64,000 bases of DNA from Nitzschia sp. DOCU1 (taxonomy: Eukaryota > Bacillariophyta > Bacillariophyceae > Bacillariales > Bacillariaceae): NCBI GenBank assembly GCA_951394045.1, contig OX595985.1:4712001-4776000 (forward strand). Direction: 5' to 3'. Shown one piece after another: positions 1 to 9,293 of the stretch. The translations under genes were made by a program, and so were the position numbers. The notes beneath the pieces are model-generated. The model saw only the letters and a list, made by a program, of their open reading frames with translations, was not told the DNA's origin and did no database searches. Each line of letters opens with the position of its first letter. Positions within the stretch are counted from its first letter, which is position 1.

Positions 1-2933
1 ATAAATTGCAATTCCTCCCTCAAAACCTTTGCACAATGAGACCTCCATGAAAATCCTGCGGACGATAATCCATAGAGTGCCTTAATGATCACAGCTCTCC
101 GACCCTGGAGAGAGCCAAACTCCGGACCTAGGATTGTGTGAACCTTTTCTGCGCAAGGCGCATGCAAGTAAGCTCCTGCGATATCGGCAGACAAAATGTT
201 AAGACCATTCAAAGCGGCAATAAGGAATGCAATTCGTATACTTTCCCGCGTCACAACCGACGCATATGTAATCGATGACGGCGCCTCGGTCTGATCGCCT
301 CTTGCGCAGATCCGGGCCTTTCTTGTCAGATCCATTTTAACATCAAAAATAATCATCAGGTCGATCTGCTGCGACCCTACTGGTGGTTGTTCACTGTCTT
401 CAAGGACTTTTAAGGCAGGCAGCACAGTTTTAACTTCCTTGGCCATTGCCTTCTCCCACAGGTCAGTACCGGTTTCAGCATCAATAGCTCGTGCCCGGGC
501 CACGTCCATGGGCCCCGGGACTTCGATTCCAAATTTCTCATTTTTGCGACGAATCGCGCGACGTTTGACTGCTTTCAAAATCCGATCACGTTTTCGGAGA
601 GTATAGGGAACCCACCAAACAAACACCGGTTCTTCAACAAGTTTATTTGCGACAGCATACTCCGCCAGTTGCACTGGATAGCCCTCTTTCGCATCCTTCA
701 GCGAGAGCCATTCAGTTGATCCATCGACCATTTCGGCACAAACTTTCCATCCTTTCGTTGTTCTCTTGGGTATTCTCTGGCCATGACGCTCAATCCAAGC
801 ATCATCTTTCGACAAGGCACTCCCATCACGCTTGTGGTCGACGAACTCTTTCAAATGCATGACGGTGTAGCCTTCATCATCAACTGTGGCATAAATTGCT
901 TCCGCGATCTGGTTAGCATTGTACGCTTCAACATGACCATCATCAAATTCAACTTCGTAGATGCTCGTGTCAAGGATAGGATTGTCATGGTAGAAACCAA
1001 TGAATTTCCCATCAGGGCCACGCTTCCGGCCCTTTACGATACCTGTGAAAAACGAATTACCGTCACCCGAGGCCATACGAACTTTTGATGACACATATTT
1101 GTCAAATGCAAGCTGGTCCTCTTCCTCATCAACTGGAGGCGGTTCCCATTGGTGGAATTTCCGCTCCCTTTCTTCTTCATCGTCGTCGTATCTCTCATAT
1201 TCCGGAACGGTTGCCTCGACACGGATAAACCGATCATCATCTTCTTCCGGCTCGACAGAAATTCCTTTTATTCGGTTACCAAGCGACACCTTTAACTTTT
1301 CAGTGAACTCCTTTTTCGTTTGCTTAATGTCCTCGGAGCGATGCTCCTCGGGCAACAGCGGAATGACTGAAGTACGATGCAAAATTGTCCCCTTCGAGGT
1401 CAGCACGGCGAAGCAGAGCTCGTCTCCAACTTCAAAGCTTGGGCCAAGCCAGCGAGTGAGCTGCTTTTTCGGTTGGGTTGATTCTGCCGGCGACCGAGAC
1501 CAACACCAATCGTAGAACGCAAAGTCCACGAGATGTGAAATATCTGCAGTATTACCTGTAATAATTGTAGTGGCGCATTCACCTTCTTGCTCGGGGTGAT
1601 TTAAAACAGTGTGAGATCGTTGTTCGCAACAAGTCATAAAGCATCTGTCCCACAAAACAGCTGGTACGTTACGTGAGGTCATCGTCCTTTCATACAATCG
1701 GGTAACTTCCCGAATCGTGTCCTCCGCTCTTGCTTGGTTATGCATGTAAGGCTCCACCGGATAAATAGGAACCTGCGCCTTTTGACAGCGCCTCAAGAAT
1801 TCTCCTTGCGTTAAGGTAGTAGCCGAATCCGGAATAATCGCTTCAGGAAATCCGAATGCACGAAATAATTTATCCAGCGATGTATGAGCATCTTTTTCTT
1901 GTCGCAACGGGAAAGCTCGGCACCATTGAAATGTCGTAGCATAAACTTGGAGGCAAGTAGTCCCCTCAAGCGATGTGCAGGGACCAAACTTCGTGTCGGT
2001 ATACATAGCACATTTCAACCTTGGATACCGGAGCTGATAATGGGAGGGCCGAAATAAACGGTCCCCTGAGACCTTGCTCCAGTCTCTGATGGCACGTTGA
2101 GTCGTTTTGTTAAGCGTTCGTTGCGCGGCTTCAATCGAGATTCTCCAACGACGGGCCAGGGAATCTGCTTTAACCAACGTAGTTTTTGCAGTGGTCTTCA
2201 CTCCCGATAAGGTAGCTGAAACTTTGTTCCCTAGGAATGCCGAAAGAGCCTGATTTTGTATCATTGACGCAACATTGAAAGCCGACACAAGACGCTTCGC
2301 CACGACAGAGTCGAGATTGTGAAAATTGTTACCGCCGACCGTTTGTCGCAGGTGTTCCTCTGCATTGTTGCAATGAGGATCGGACGGTTTCCATTCTAAT
2401 TCACTCGTCATTCGAACATGAATATTGTTCACCGGATCGGTGGCCTCTTCTCTCGAGGGCTTTCTGCACGGAAAGAACGAAAAGGGTTTGTCATACTGCA
2501 GAGGGATCCGCAGGTCAGCAGTCCCCTCAATGATACAATGGTCCGTTGACTTTCGCTGAGCCGACGGAATCCTCAACAACGGGACATCATTAACAATCAG
2601 CTGGTTTTCTCGCAATTGATCCGGGCATAGCAGATGGCAACCCATACCCGGAACGACCAAAACATGGTCAAACAACAAAATAAAAGTTTGATAGGTGAGA
2701 GGGCAGTCGTACGCAACAGCGACCAAACACTCGCGAACTTTTGAAATTGGGCCCATCGAAGCATGAAACCCATTCACTTCAATATCATATTGGTAGACAT
2801 ATAACACATAACATCCGCTCTCAGAGAAAGCGCAAGTATCCGCATGAGAATCGAGCTCACATCTCCACACCTGAACCACAGCTCCAGACGACGACGATGC
2901 AATCCGGTGCAAGGATGCAGCTCTTCTTCCTAG
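1..2933 (-). CDS. pol: copia-0 pol (protease-integrase-RT), partial
   Basis: I read the whole frame and found no stop from 2933 to position 3, about 977 codons; the ORF leaves the window. It is in the same frame as gag and has no obvious start of its own, so it is presumably made as a gag-pol fusion. The retropepsin-like site reads DSHADT (first Asp at 2850-2852). A GAG-pre-integrase segment follows, then an integrase core with Asp in YTDTKF (1995-1997), Asp in PDSA and Glu in ARAEDTIRE. After a chromodomain-like linker and an EYAVANK segment comes RT motif A, LSADIAGAYLHAP, with the catalytic Asp at 183-185. The YxDD box and RNase H lie beyond the window. Family assignment is firm; function of this copy is inferred from the open frame. 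Confidence 0.9.
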
Positions 2934-2936
2934 TCA
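2928..2936 (-). promoter_or_regulatory. candidate stop-codon readthrough site, UGA-CUAG
   Basis: The only stop between gag and pol reads AAC TGA CTA GGA on the minus strand, and pol continues in the same frame. UGA followed by CUA(G) is the best-known leaky context for eukaryotic readthrough (alphaviruses, several plant viruses, several mammalian genes). Gag and gag-pol would then be made in an unequal ratio. The sequence is seen directly; the readthrough is inference. Confidence 0.65.
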
Positions 2937-4427
2937 GTTGCTCCCACCATTGTTTCGATTTCCATTATTATTTCGCCTGGTCATATTGTCCCCCATGTTG
3001 TTGTTGTTATTATTATTGTTCGTCGCTGGGGTGGTCGATGCTTCATTCTGATTCGAGGTAAAAGTAGTTCCACCGGAAGATTGGGTAGAAGAAACATTTC
3101 TTTCACGATTACGGGCACGCTGTTCATTCACATAGTCTCGTTCCTCCCTGGTAAAAGTAGCCCAGATAGTTGGAGGGTACGACCCGTTGTTCAGCAGGTG
3201 TCCTGATTCAGAGAAGCGACCGCCGCCGCCACGACCACGACCTCCGCGACCGCGCCCCCCGCCACGGCCTCTCCCCTGATTCCTGCTCCCTCTTCCGCCT
3301 CTTCCTGAGGCATTGTATCCTCGGCCACCTCCACGGCCTGAATTATCATTTTGTGTCACGGACGAAATATTACGAGGCAAGGGGTTACGCGAGGCCGACG
3401 ATTCATTGGCAGCGAGTTGCCCGCCCAAGAAATCAACGGCTAGCTGATAGTCGTTCGAGCGACGATCATCCCCAGCAATTAATCCTTTTGCGACCTGGAG
3501 CTTCGGATCGCTGATAGCATCCAGGAGAGTACGAACTTTGGAGTTTTCACTCCTAGCCTCACCATGGTCAGCCAAATCGGTGAAGGCAGAAGTTAAACGA
3601 GCAACGAAGCCCTGCCAGGTAAAGTTGCGTGCTTTACCGTTCCAGAACGTTGTGGCGATAACACGATCAGCTTCCAATTTCAATTGATTAACGTGGCTTG
3701 CCCCAGTATACTGGGACTTGATGGCATGGTAAGCGGCCCGACCATTCTTGGTCGAGGCATTGCCTTTCACGAAAGACCACGCCTCGGTCCCATGAGTAAC
3801 ATGGCGGACCATGAGCCATAGTTTCTCATTGTTGGCAGCATAAACAGCCCCGTTGTGAGACGCACGACGAATAAGCTCCTCGTGGAATGAGGGCTGGCCA
3901 TATCCAAGCGGGTCATTTGCGGGATCCGGAACATCGACAACGGTACGAACGAGGTAAGCCAATGGAAGTCTCTCCAAGCCATAAGACGAGTGGACCCACG
4001 CTTCCATGTTTTCGATAGTTTCACGCGCTTTCTTGGAAGTAGTGAACTTTTCGGGGAAGTCGGGATTCCCGGCAGCAATCACCTCATCAATCTGCAGCTT
4101 GTACTGCCACAAGGTTCTCAAAACGTTACGAGTTGCAGCAGCAGCGTTCCAAGGGCGACCAACAGCATACAAATAACGAAGATAATAGGCGAGTTGTTTC
4201 AAACGCAAAGCATGGTTCTGGCCAATGAGGACCCCGGGATTGGGGTTGCCACCAACCTGTCCCCCAGGACGACGAATGGTAGCACACAAACGATCAACAT
4301 CATCATCGGTCAGTTGGCGAAACTCCTCAGGGTCATCAAAACCTTGGTCGGTGACAGCCGTGGACTGGGTCCCATCAAAACCAAGGGTGGCCTCAAGGTA
4401 ATTACGAAAAGCGACAGCAGCAGCCAT
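2934..4427 (-). CDS. gag: copia-0 gag with RGG-rich C-terminus
   Basis: About 497 residues from the ATG at 4427 (MAAAVAFRNYL); the frame is open further upstream to 4526, but this ATG gives the typical compact gag N-terminus. The central part is an alpha-helical capsid-like region of the sort found in copia gag proteins. The C-terminal third has no CCHC zinc knuckle. Instead it carries an arginine-glycine-rich stretch (repeated RGG/GRG) and then Asn-rich low complexity ending NNGGSN. The RGG box probably replaces the knuckle as nucleic-acid binder (inference). Translation ends at a UGA (2936-2934) followed directly by an open pol frame. Confidence 0.85.
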   Translation of the reverse strand: MAAAVAFRNYLEATLGFDGTQSTAVTDQGFDDPEEFRQLTDDDVDRLCATIRRPGGQVGGNPNPGVLIGQNHALRLKQLAYYLRYLYAVGRPWNAAAATRNVLRTLWQYKLQIDEVIAAGNPDFPEKFTTSKKARETIENMEAWVHSSYGLERLPLAYLVRTVVDVPDPANDPLGYGQPSFHEELIRRASHNGAVYAANNEKLWLMVRHVTHGTEAWSFVKGNASTKNGRAAYHAIKSQYTGASHVNQLKLEADRVIATTFWNGKARNFTWQGFVARLTSAFTDLADHGEARSENSKVRTLLDAISDPKLQVAKGLIAGDDRRSNDYQLAVDFLGGQLAANESSASRNPLPRNISSVTQNDNSGRGGGRGYNASGRGGRGSRNQGRGRGGGRGRGGRGRGGGGRFSESGHLLNNGSYPPTIWATFTREERDYVNEQRARNRERNVSSTQSSGGTTFTSNQNEASTTPATNNNNNNNNMGDNMTRRNNNGNRNNGGSN

Positions 4428-4569
4428 GTTGATCAGAAACGAACGTGGTACGAGGGTACGGTAACGAAAGATCCTTTTGATATCTTTTGGAGGATTTTTC
4501 CAGCATTGGTGAAATCGGCACATCACCTTGCTCAGTCACACATTCTGTCGAGCAAGACCGCAGGTACCA

Positions 4570-4981
4570 TGTGCTAACGACAATCGCTGATCAGGCGATG
4601 CGCTCCACAAGGTTGCTTAAAAGGGTATACTTCGTGCATTGCACATTTTTCTCTCTTAAATACCCGTGCCGTTAACCCCCGAACGCAGGGTTTGTATTTA
4701 GGTGCGTCCACCTAGTTGGCGCGCGCATACCAGCCCGTATGCGAGCATGGCAGTATGATCGCCAGTTTTGCCGCGTCGGATGCAAAACACGAAGCGACGA
4801 CCATGGGCTTTCCTTTTTGCCTCTTTGCGCCGAATCTCCTCATCATCTTTATGGAGAAACAGATATTGTCGTAGCCTTCCCAGGCTGTACGGAGACTCTG
4901 GGTCTGATAAACCATTAAATCTAGCAAGGAGTGGCGGACGATTCAAGCACAAACACACATACGATGGATGGTGATTCAACA
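4570..4981 (-). repeat. copia-0 putative 5' LTR
   Basis: On the minus strand the segment starts TGTTGAATC (from 4981) and ends TTAGCACA (4570), directly followed by TGGTACCTGCGG, a plausible primer-binding site for a tRNA 3' end. A TATA-like GTATTTAAG lies on the minus strand near 4660, giving a short R-U5 of about 70-90 nt. The second LTR is outside the window, so both boundaries rest only on TG...CA, the PBS and the position upstream of gag. No self-complementarity like that of copia-1 and copia-2 was seen. Confidence 0.45.
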
Positions 4982-5441
4982 ATTGGACGAAACAAAATTG
5001 TGACCTTACTTTATATCGCGGGCATTTCCAGTCCCGCCTGAGTCCCTAATCTTGGCGACTATCACGGGGAATTAACGATCAAGCTTGCGGAAATGAAGGC
5101 GGAAATGCAAACAAGCCGGCACGGCCAGCTGAATGCACGCATGCACAGCCACAAATCGAGCGAGGTCAGCCTGTTGCTTTCGGGCAGATGATTACAACCA
5201 CGCAGTATTGACTGCCTTTGTCGGCATCGACTATCTAAGCTAAAGCTAAGAACTAACATTACTGGAATAGATACACTTCTATCTTCAGAATACTACTAGT
5301 GCACGCTTTGATACATGAAGCTGTGGCACGAACAAAGGTAGAGCATCCCAGATGTCGCAAAAGAAAACAAACCCTCCCACAGCTGCTCACTAAAACCTCA
5401 CTCTAGGAAATGTGGCATTTTGCATCATTGCAATACACATT

Positions 5442-6480
5442 TCATAGTGCCAAAAAGGCATCCGAGGCGCCCACTGAAGGGGGTGAAGGGATACTTCCTG
5501 CATGACACGACTGTTGGAAAATTAGGGGATCACCCTTGCTCAGATCCACCGTCTGTACCCGATTTCTGGCAAATGACATTGAAGTCAAAGTCTTTAGTCC
5601 ACAATGTTTTCGCTGGTAGCTGTATTGTAGTAATTTGTTAGGCTTTGCAGCAGCCTCTTGCTCATGTTTCTTATTATGTTTCCACACCGCCTCGGGCACT
5701 TTCATCTTCTTGACAATATCCAGAGCTGCTTGGCACCTTCTTGCTCCAAATCATGCAACTTCACGAGCCTCTTGTTCTGCTCTTCTTTCTGCTCTGGCTT
5801 TCTTTCTTCTTGTTCGCATCCCTGCTTCTTGCCCTTGCTTCAAATGCGCTGGCTTTTGCCGCTCTAACTCTTGAGCTTTAAATTCGGCTTCCTTGCACCC
5901 TTTCTGCCTACCGGTACCGTCTTCCATATGCTTAATTCTTCAATAGCAATACTCTGCATGCTGCTTTGGAGCTTTATCCATCCTGCATTTGGCTCCCTCT
6001 TCAGTCTGGGGTTGGGCTTCAGCTCTATGATTCTGCTCTTCTTCCACCACCTATGCTTTCTCCTCCCAAATCAGTATCTCACTTGCCTACAATGACCGGC
6101 AGCCTCAGTGGTTTTGGTATCAATTTCTTCCTTTATCCGCCAATGCAATTTAGCAAATTCTTTGCGTTTTGTGCTTCAACCTCTGCTCACTTTCCATGCT
6201 CTAGTCCGCTCATCAGTTGACTTCTTCCAGCAGGTGGTTGCACGCCATCTTTCTTTCGTTCAGCAGCATCCAGATAATTCTGGGTCTCCATTTGGACCAA
6301 TCCAGCAGAACCTTGAATGAATTTGCGTGTTTCTTCCTCAGCAGCATTCCAGGTCTGTCCCTAGGTTGTCGTCTGCCCCTGCTGATTGGTGTACTTCGAG
6401 AGTGTGAAAGCTCAGGGCGGCCGCAGGTTGAATCCAATGAACATGGTGCACCACCAAGTCCCCCAAAACTAGTACTCAAA
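5442..6480 (-). pseudogene. possible degenerate coiled-coil gene
   Basis: On the minus strand, broken frames are rich in Glu, Lys, Arg, Gln and Ala (fragments such as KKMKVPEAVWKHNKKHEQE and RKKARAERRAEQEA), which suggests a charged coiled-coil protein. The pieces change frame several times between about 6480 and 5440, and no start or full-length frame can be drawn. It may be a decayed gene or a gene with many introns. Apparent hydrophobic plus-strand ORFs here (5635-6220) are the antisense of the charged minus-strand text. No family recognised. Confidence 0.25.
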
Positions 6481-6851
6481 GTAGAGAAAAACCAAATCCG
6501 AATCTCTAGTCAAACGGGGCTCCCAAACTTCATGCTTGACCCACATGAGGAGGTGAATTGTTGTCATTAGAGACGGCAATCTTGGCGAGACCACATGCCG
6601 TTGTCACTCCCTGAACTCCATCCCAAAGTGGTCAGCAATGTTTCCAGGCCAAGAAATGAAAAGCTACCGGTAGAGACAATGTGATCAATAACTGTGAGAG
6701 GAAGAGAGCAATGTTGTCAACAACCCTTGAAGGGGTACCATTTCATAATCGCATCGTCGACAATGCATCATCGACAATTTAGCGATGAGCGTTCCGACTC
6801 GCGAGGTGCCGACCTCGCTCGCGCGGGTGCGGCCTCAGCGTTTTCGCGGAA

Positions 6852-6922
6852 GCGCGGCTTCGCCGCGCGTATCTACGCGGCCTTCGGCCGCTGCGTTTCC
6901 GCGGAAACGCGGCTTCGCCGCG
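6852..6922. repeat. cluster of three GC-rich TTC-loop hairpins
   Basis: Three perfect inverted repeats with a TTC loop occur within 71 bp: 6852-6868 (GCGCGGC arms), 6877-6891 (GCGGCC arms) and 6908-6922 (CGCGGC arms). They lie in a local GC island between about 6785 and 6925 inside otherwise AT-richer DNA. The role is unknown; a structured RNA, a terminator-like element or a transposon sub-terminal region are all possible. Confidence 0.6.
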
Positions 6923-8184
6923 GATATGCTGAATTTTCCGGTCATCTTTGGCCCACATTTACACTACGACCCCCCTGGTAGAAAGTCTACGCACGGGGTT
7001 GGGGATAATGGACTTAATCGACAACTTTGAAACAAGTCAAGTGAGTCACGTATTCCTTTTACTGCATGCCATTTCAACTGTAGACTACTACTTGTCGACG
7101 ACGAGACGACGGTCTTAAACACAAATATTTTGGATACTCATTACTACTGCTACTACTCATTAGTACTCTAGTACCGTGCTCTTAGTCATGGTGGAAATTG
7201 TGCAACAGCGGCCACAACTGCCTTGCAAATTTCTCACTACTCCACAGCTTTGCAGAATTATTGGCGTCATATTTCGGTTCCATCATCGCAATGATCGAAC
7301 AGAATTGACTCTAGCCTGATTTCATAGCTATCTTAAACGCACGAAACACCAAACCAGGCCCAACTAGCATTTCGCATTCAAGCCTTGAACTCCACTTCTG
7401 GTAGCAAATCTTGAAATTAAGCAACCAACCAGAAGATTCCACCAGTAGCAAACTGATCAGCAAATCACCCCATGGGGACCAACATTATCTGATTCACAGT
7501 CCATGACAACGACACTTGTTGATTGTTGCTGCTAATATCCATTAGAATTTGCCCCCTGCCCCCTGCTTGATCACGAGACCTTCCGCCAGCCACCACCTCC
7601 TTATGCCCAGATGAATGAATGAGGACACCACCCTTTTGAAAAATAAAAATCCAGATTCGAATATAAAAAAGAAAGTTTCGCTCGTAGCATTGTCACAGAA
7701 TGGCAACACAGATTTCATTTCATCCAATCCGCCTTCCATGCCCAAAGGTCTTGTTCCACTTCAAAGTAGTCGTTTTCGACCCTTGGAAGACCGGGTGAAT
7801 TATTGGGTACAAGTGCATGGCTCTTGCCAAAAAGATGGTGAAGCCATTTTTGTTCTGCCCGTGAGAATGGGGGGATCGCCATGCCGGAATGGCAGCAGTG
7901 CCATGGACAGCCTGTTTGTGGATCGATGACTTGGGCGACGATGTGGGGGCAAGAGACCTGAACTGCCGGTAGTCCGAATCAAATCTGACTTGCCACGTGC
8001 CTTTTGTGTTGCCTCCGTGCATTTTACTTGCTGCCGTGGTGGTCATGATCCGGCATTGTGATGGGGAGGCTCGAATGCTTTGTCATTGTCGGCTGTCTCG
8101 GAGGATACTCTTTTCAGGAAATGGTAAGTGGCCGATACTACGGCAAAAGAAGCGCGCGGGATTTTATCGTCCCGGATGGCAGTC

Positions 8185-8481
8185 CACAGCGAGATGCACC
8201 CTTCTGATTAAGAGGCTCCAGTACATTTCTCTACGAAGACCTTAATTATTTCTACACAAGCGCGGGATACGCTTTCCTATTGGTGGATACATTTTTCGCC
8301 TCCCAATCGAGCTCATTGATTGGTGGATACAAAATTCGCCTGTACACAACTACTCAGTGATACGCGAATTGCGTGGCGGTCACAACTTGGGGGAAGCTGC
8401 TGTCCACCAAAAGAGGGATTTTCCCGCGAGCTCTTCTGCCGCGGAAGTGTGACATTTCCGTCTATTATTTTTGTTATCATC
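8185..8481 (+). repeat. outer part of left transposon arm
   Basis: Reverse complement of 26620-26916 in the right arm (one difference noticed near 8219). It begins CACAGCGAGATGC and ends with TCATC (8477-8481), the left copy of the copia-2 target duplication. It contains the terminal inverted repeat and presumably the promoter of the arm's transposase gene, now separated from that gene by 11 kb of inserted retrotransposon. Confidence 0.8.
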
Positions 8482-9100
8482 TGCTAATATCACGTATGGC
8501 TGGGTCAATGGTCATAAATATTTTCGTAGCGCATCGTAGGCGCAGTACAAAAGGGGGAAAGTCGTGCGCGCGCGCACGCAGAAACTTCGCGACAAAACAC
8601 TTCATTTCACTAGACCATGGCGGAAACTTGTTGATTAGTATGAAGTAAGTCCGATTCTAGGCCATGCTGCCAATATCTTTTTTATAGCAAATTTCTCACG
8701 CTTTCCGAAAATGTCCATATAATGGCCTAGAACTTATTATTTCGAAAGATAGTATTTTGTGGTGTATTCATGCATGAGTTTGGCAGCTAGAGTCAAACGA
8801 TTCGAATTTGGTAATTAGAGTCAAAATATCACCATGGTACACTTTTTACGAGGCCTACGGAAACAACGGTCATCGCTGAACAAGCCATAGAAGTAGTGTG
8901 ACGAGAAACGGGAGATTACTAAATAATGGCATTATTCTGTGATGTGTGGTTTCGAGTGGCGCACCGGGCAATCGGCATTGGGCGCGCCAACGGATGATAA
9001 CGGTGAGATATTGGCGGGCCCGCGCGCGTGTGAGTCCAACGGATGTAAACGGTGCGCGGGAAATGGTGGGCATATGTGCTGGATACTGGTAGCATTAGCA
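8482..9100 (-). repeat. copia-2 3' LTR, interrupted by a MITE
   Basis: Two blocks, 8482-8496 and 8890-9100, together match all 226 bp of the other LTR (19221-19446) with three substitutions. The gap between them is the MITE. The last five bases, TAGCA (9096-9100), were duplicated when copia-1 inserted exactly at the border between internal region and 3' LTR. Confidence 0.93.
8497..8887. mobile_element. 391-bp MITE, TA target duplication
   Basis: The insertion is defined exactly by comparing the two copia-2 LTRs: TA at 8495-8496 and 8888-8889 flank it and the uninterrupted LTR has TA once. The ends form an imperfect inverted repeat: TGGCTGGGTCA at the left, TGGCTTGTTCA on the opposite strand at the right (9 of 11). 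TA duplication and short size fit a non-autonomous Tc1/mariner-like element. It contains no coding capacity. It is younger than copia-2. Confidence 0.75.
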
Positions 9101-9293
9101 TGCTAAAGTCAAACGGAAGTGAAAGACACAGAGATGATGAGCAATCTAATTTATGAGTAGATTGCGAGTGTTTTGAATGTGGCGGGAAATCCCGTTTGAG
9201 TTTGGCGCGCTCGGCGCACAACGGATCTTTGTGACTGGCCGGTGCTCGCTGGAAAGGATGCCGGCATGCCTGACGTGGCATGTGGAATCAACA
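9101..9293 (-). repeat. copia-1 3' LTR
   Basis: 193 bp, identical to 14198-14390. On the minus strand it starts TGTTGATTCC and ends GACTTTAGCA. The first bases supply the pol stop codon: TGTTGA gives Cys-stop at 9293-9288. The preceding internal sequence TGCGAGGGTG, also found at the end of copia-2, is the probable polypurine tract and overlaps the last codons. Confidence 0.95.

Larger units (their letters stand above)
1..4981 (-). mobile_element. copia-0: Ty1/copia retrotransposon, 5' part
   Basis: Minus-strand Ty1/copia element, cut by the left window edge inside the reverse transcriptase. In element order it has a putative 5' LTR (4570-4981), a short leader, gag, a UGA, then protease, integrase and the start of RT. 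The copia domain order (integrase before RT) is directly readable. No frameshift or extra stop is present over the nearly 1,475 codons visible, so this copy could be functional. The 3' LTR and target duplication are outside the window. Confidence 0.9.
4982..8184. other. intergenic: no convincing gene
   Basis: Only short overlapping ORFs occur on both strands, without recognisable domains or a dominant frame. It holds the coiled-coil remnant at 5442-6480 and the hairpin cluster at 6852-6922. 6930-8180 shows nothing I can assign. The last four bases, AGTC at 8181-8184, are the left target duplication of the palindromic transposon. Confidence 0.6.

Noticed and set aside
5635..6220. Hydrophobic plus-strand ORFs as membrane proteins
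   Set aside because: Overlapping short frames with Ser/Cys/Leu-rich text are the antisense of charged minus-strand coiled-coil remnants.
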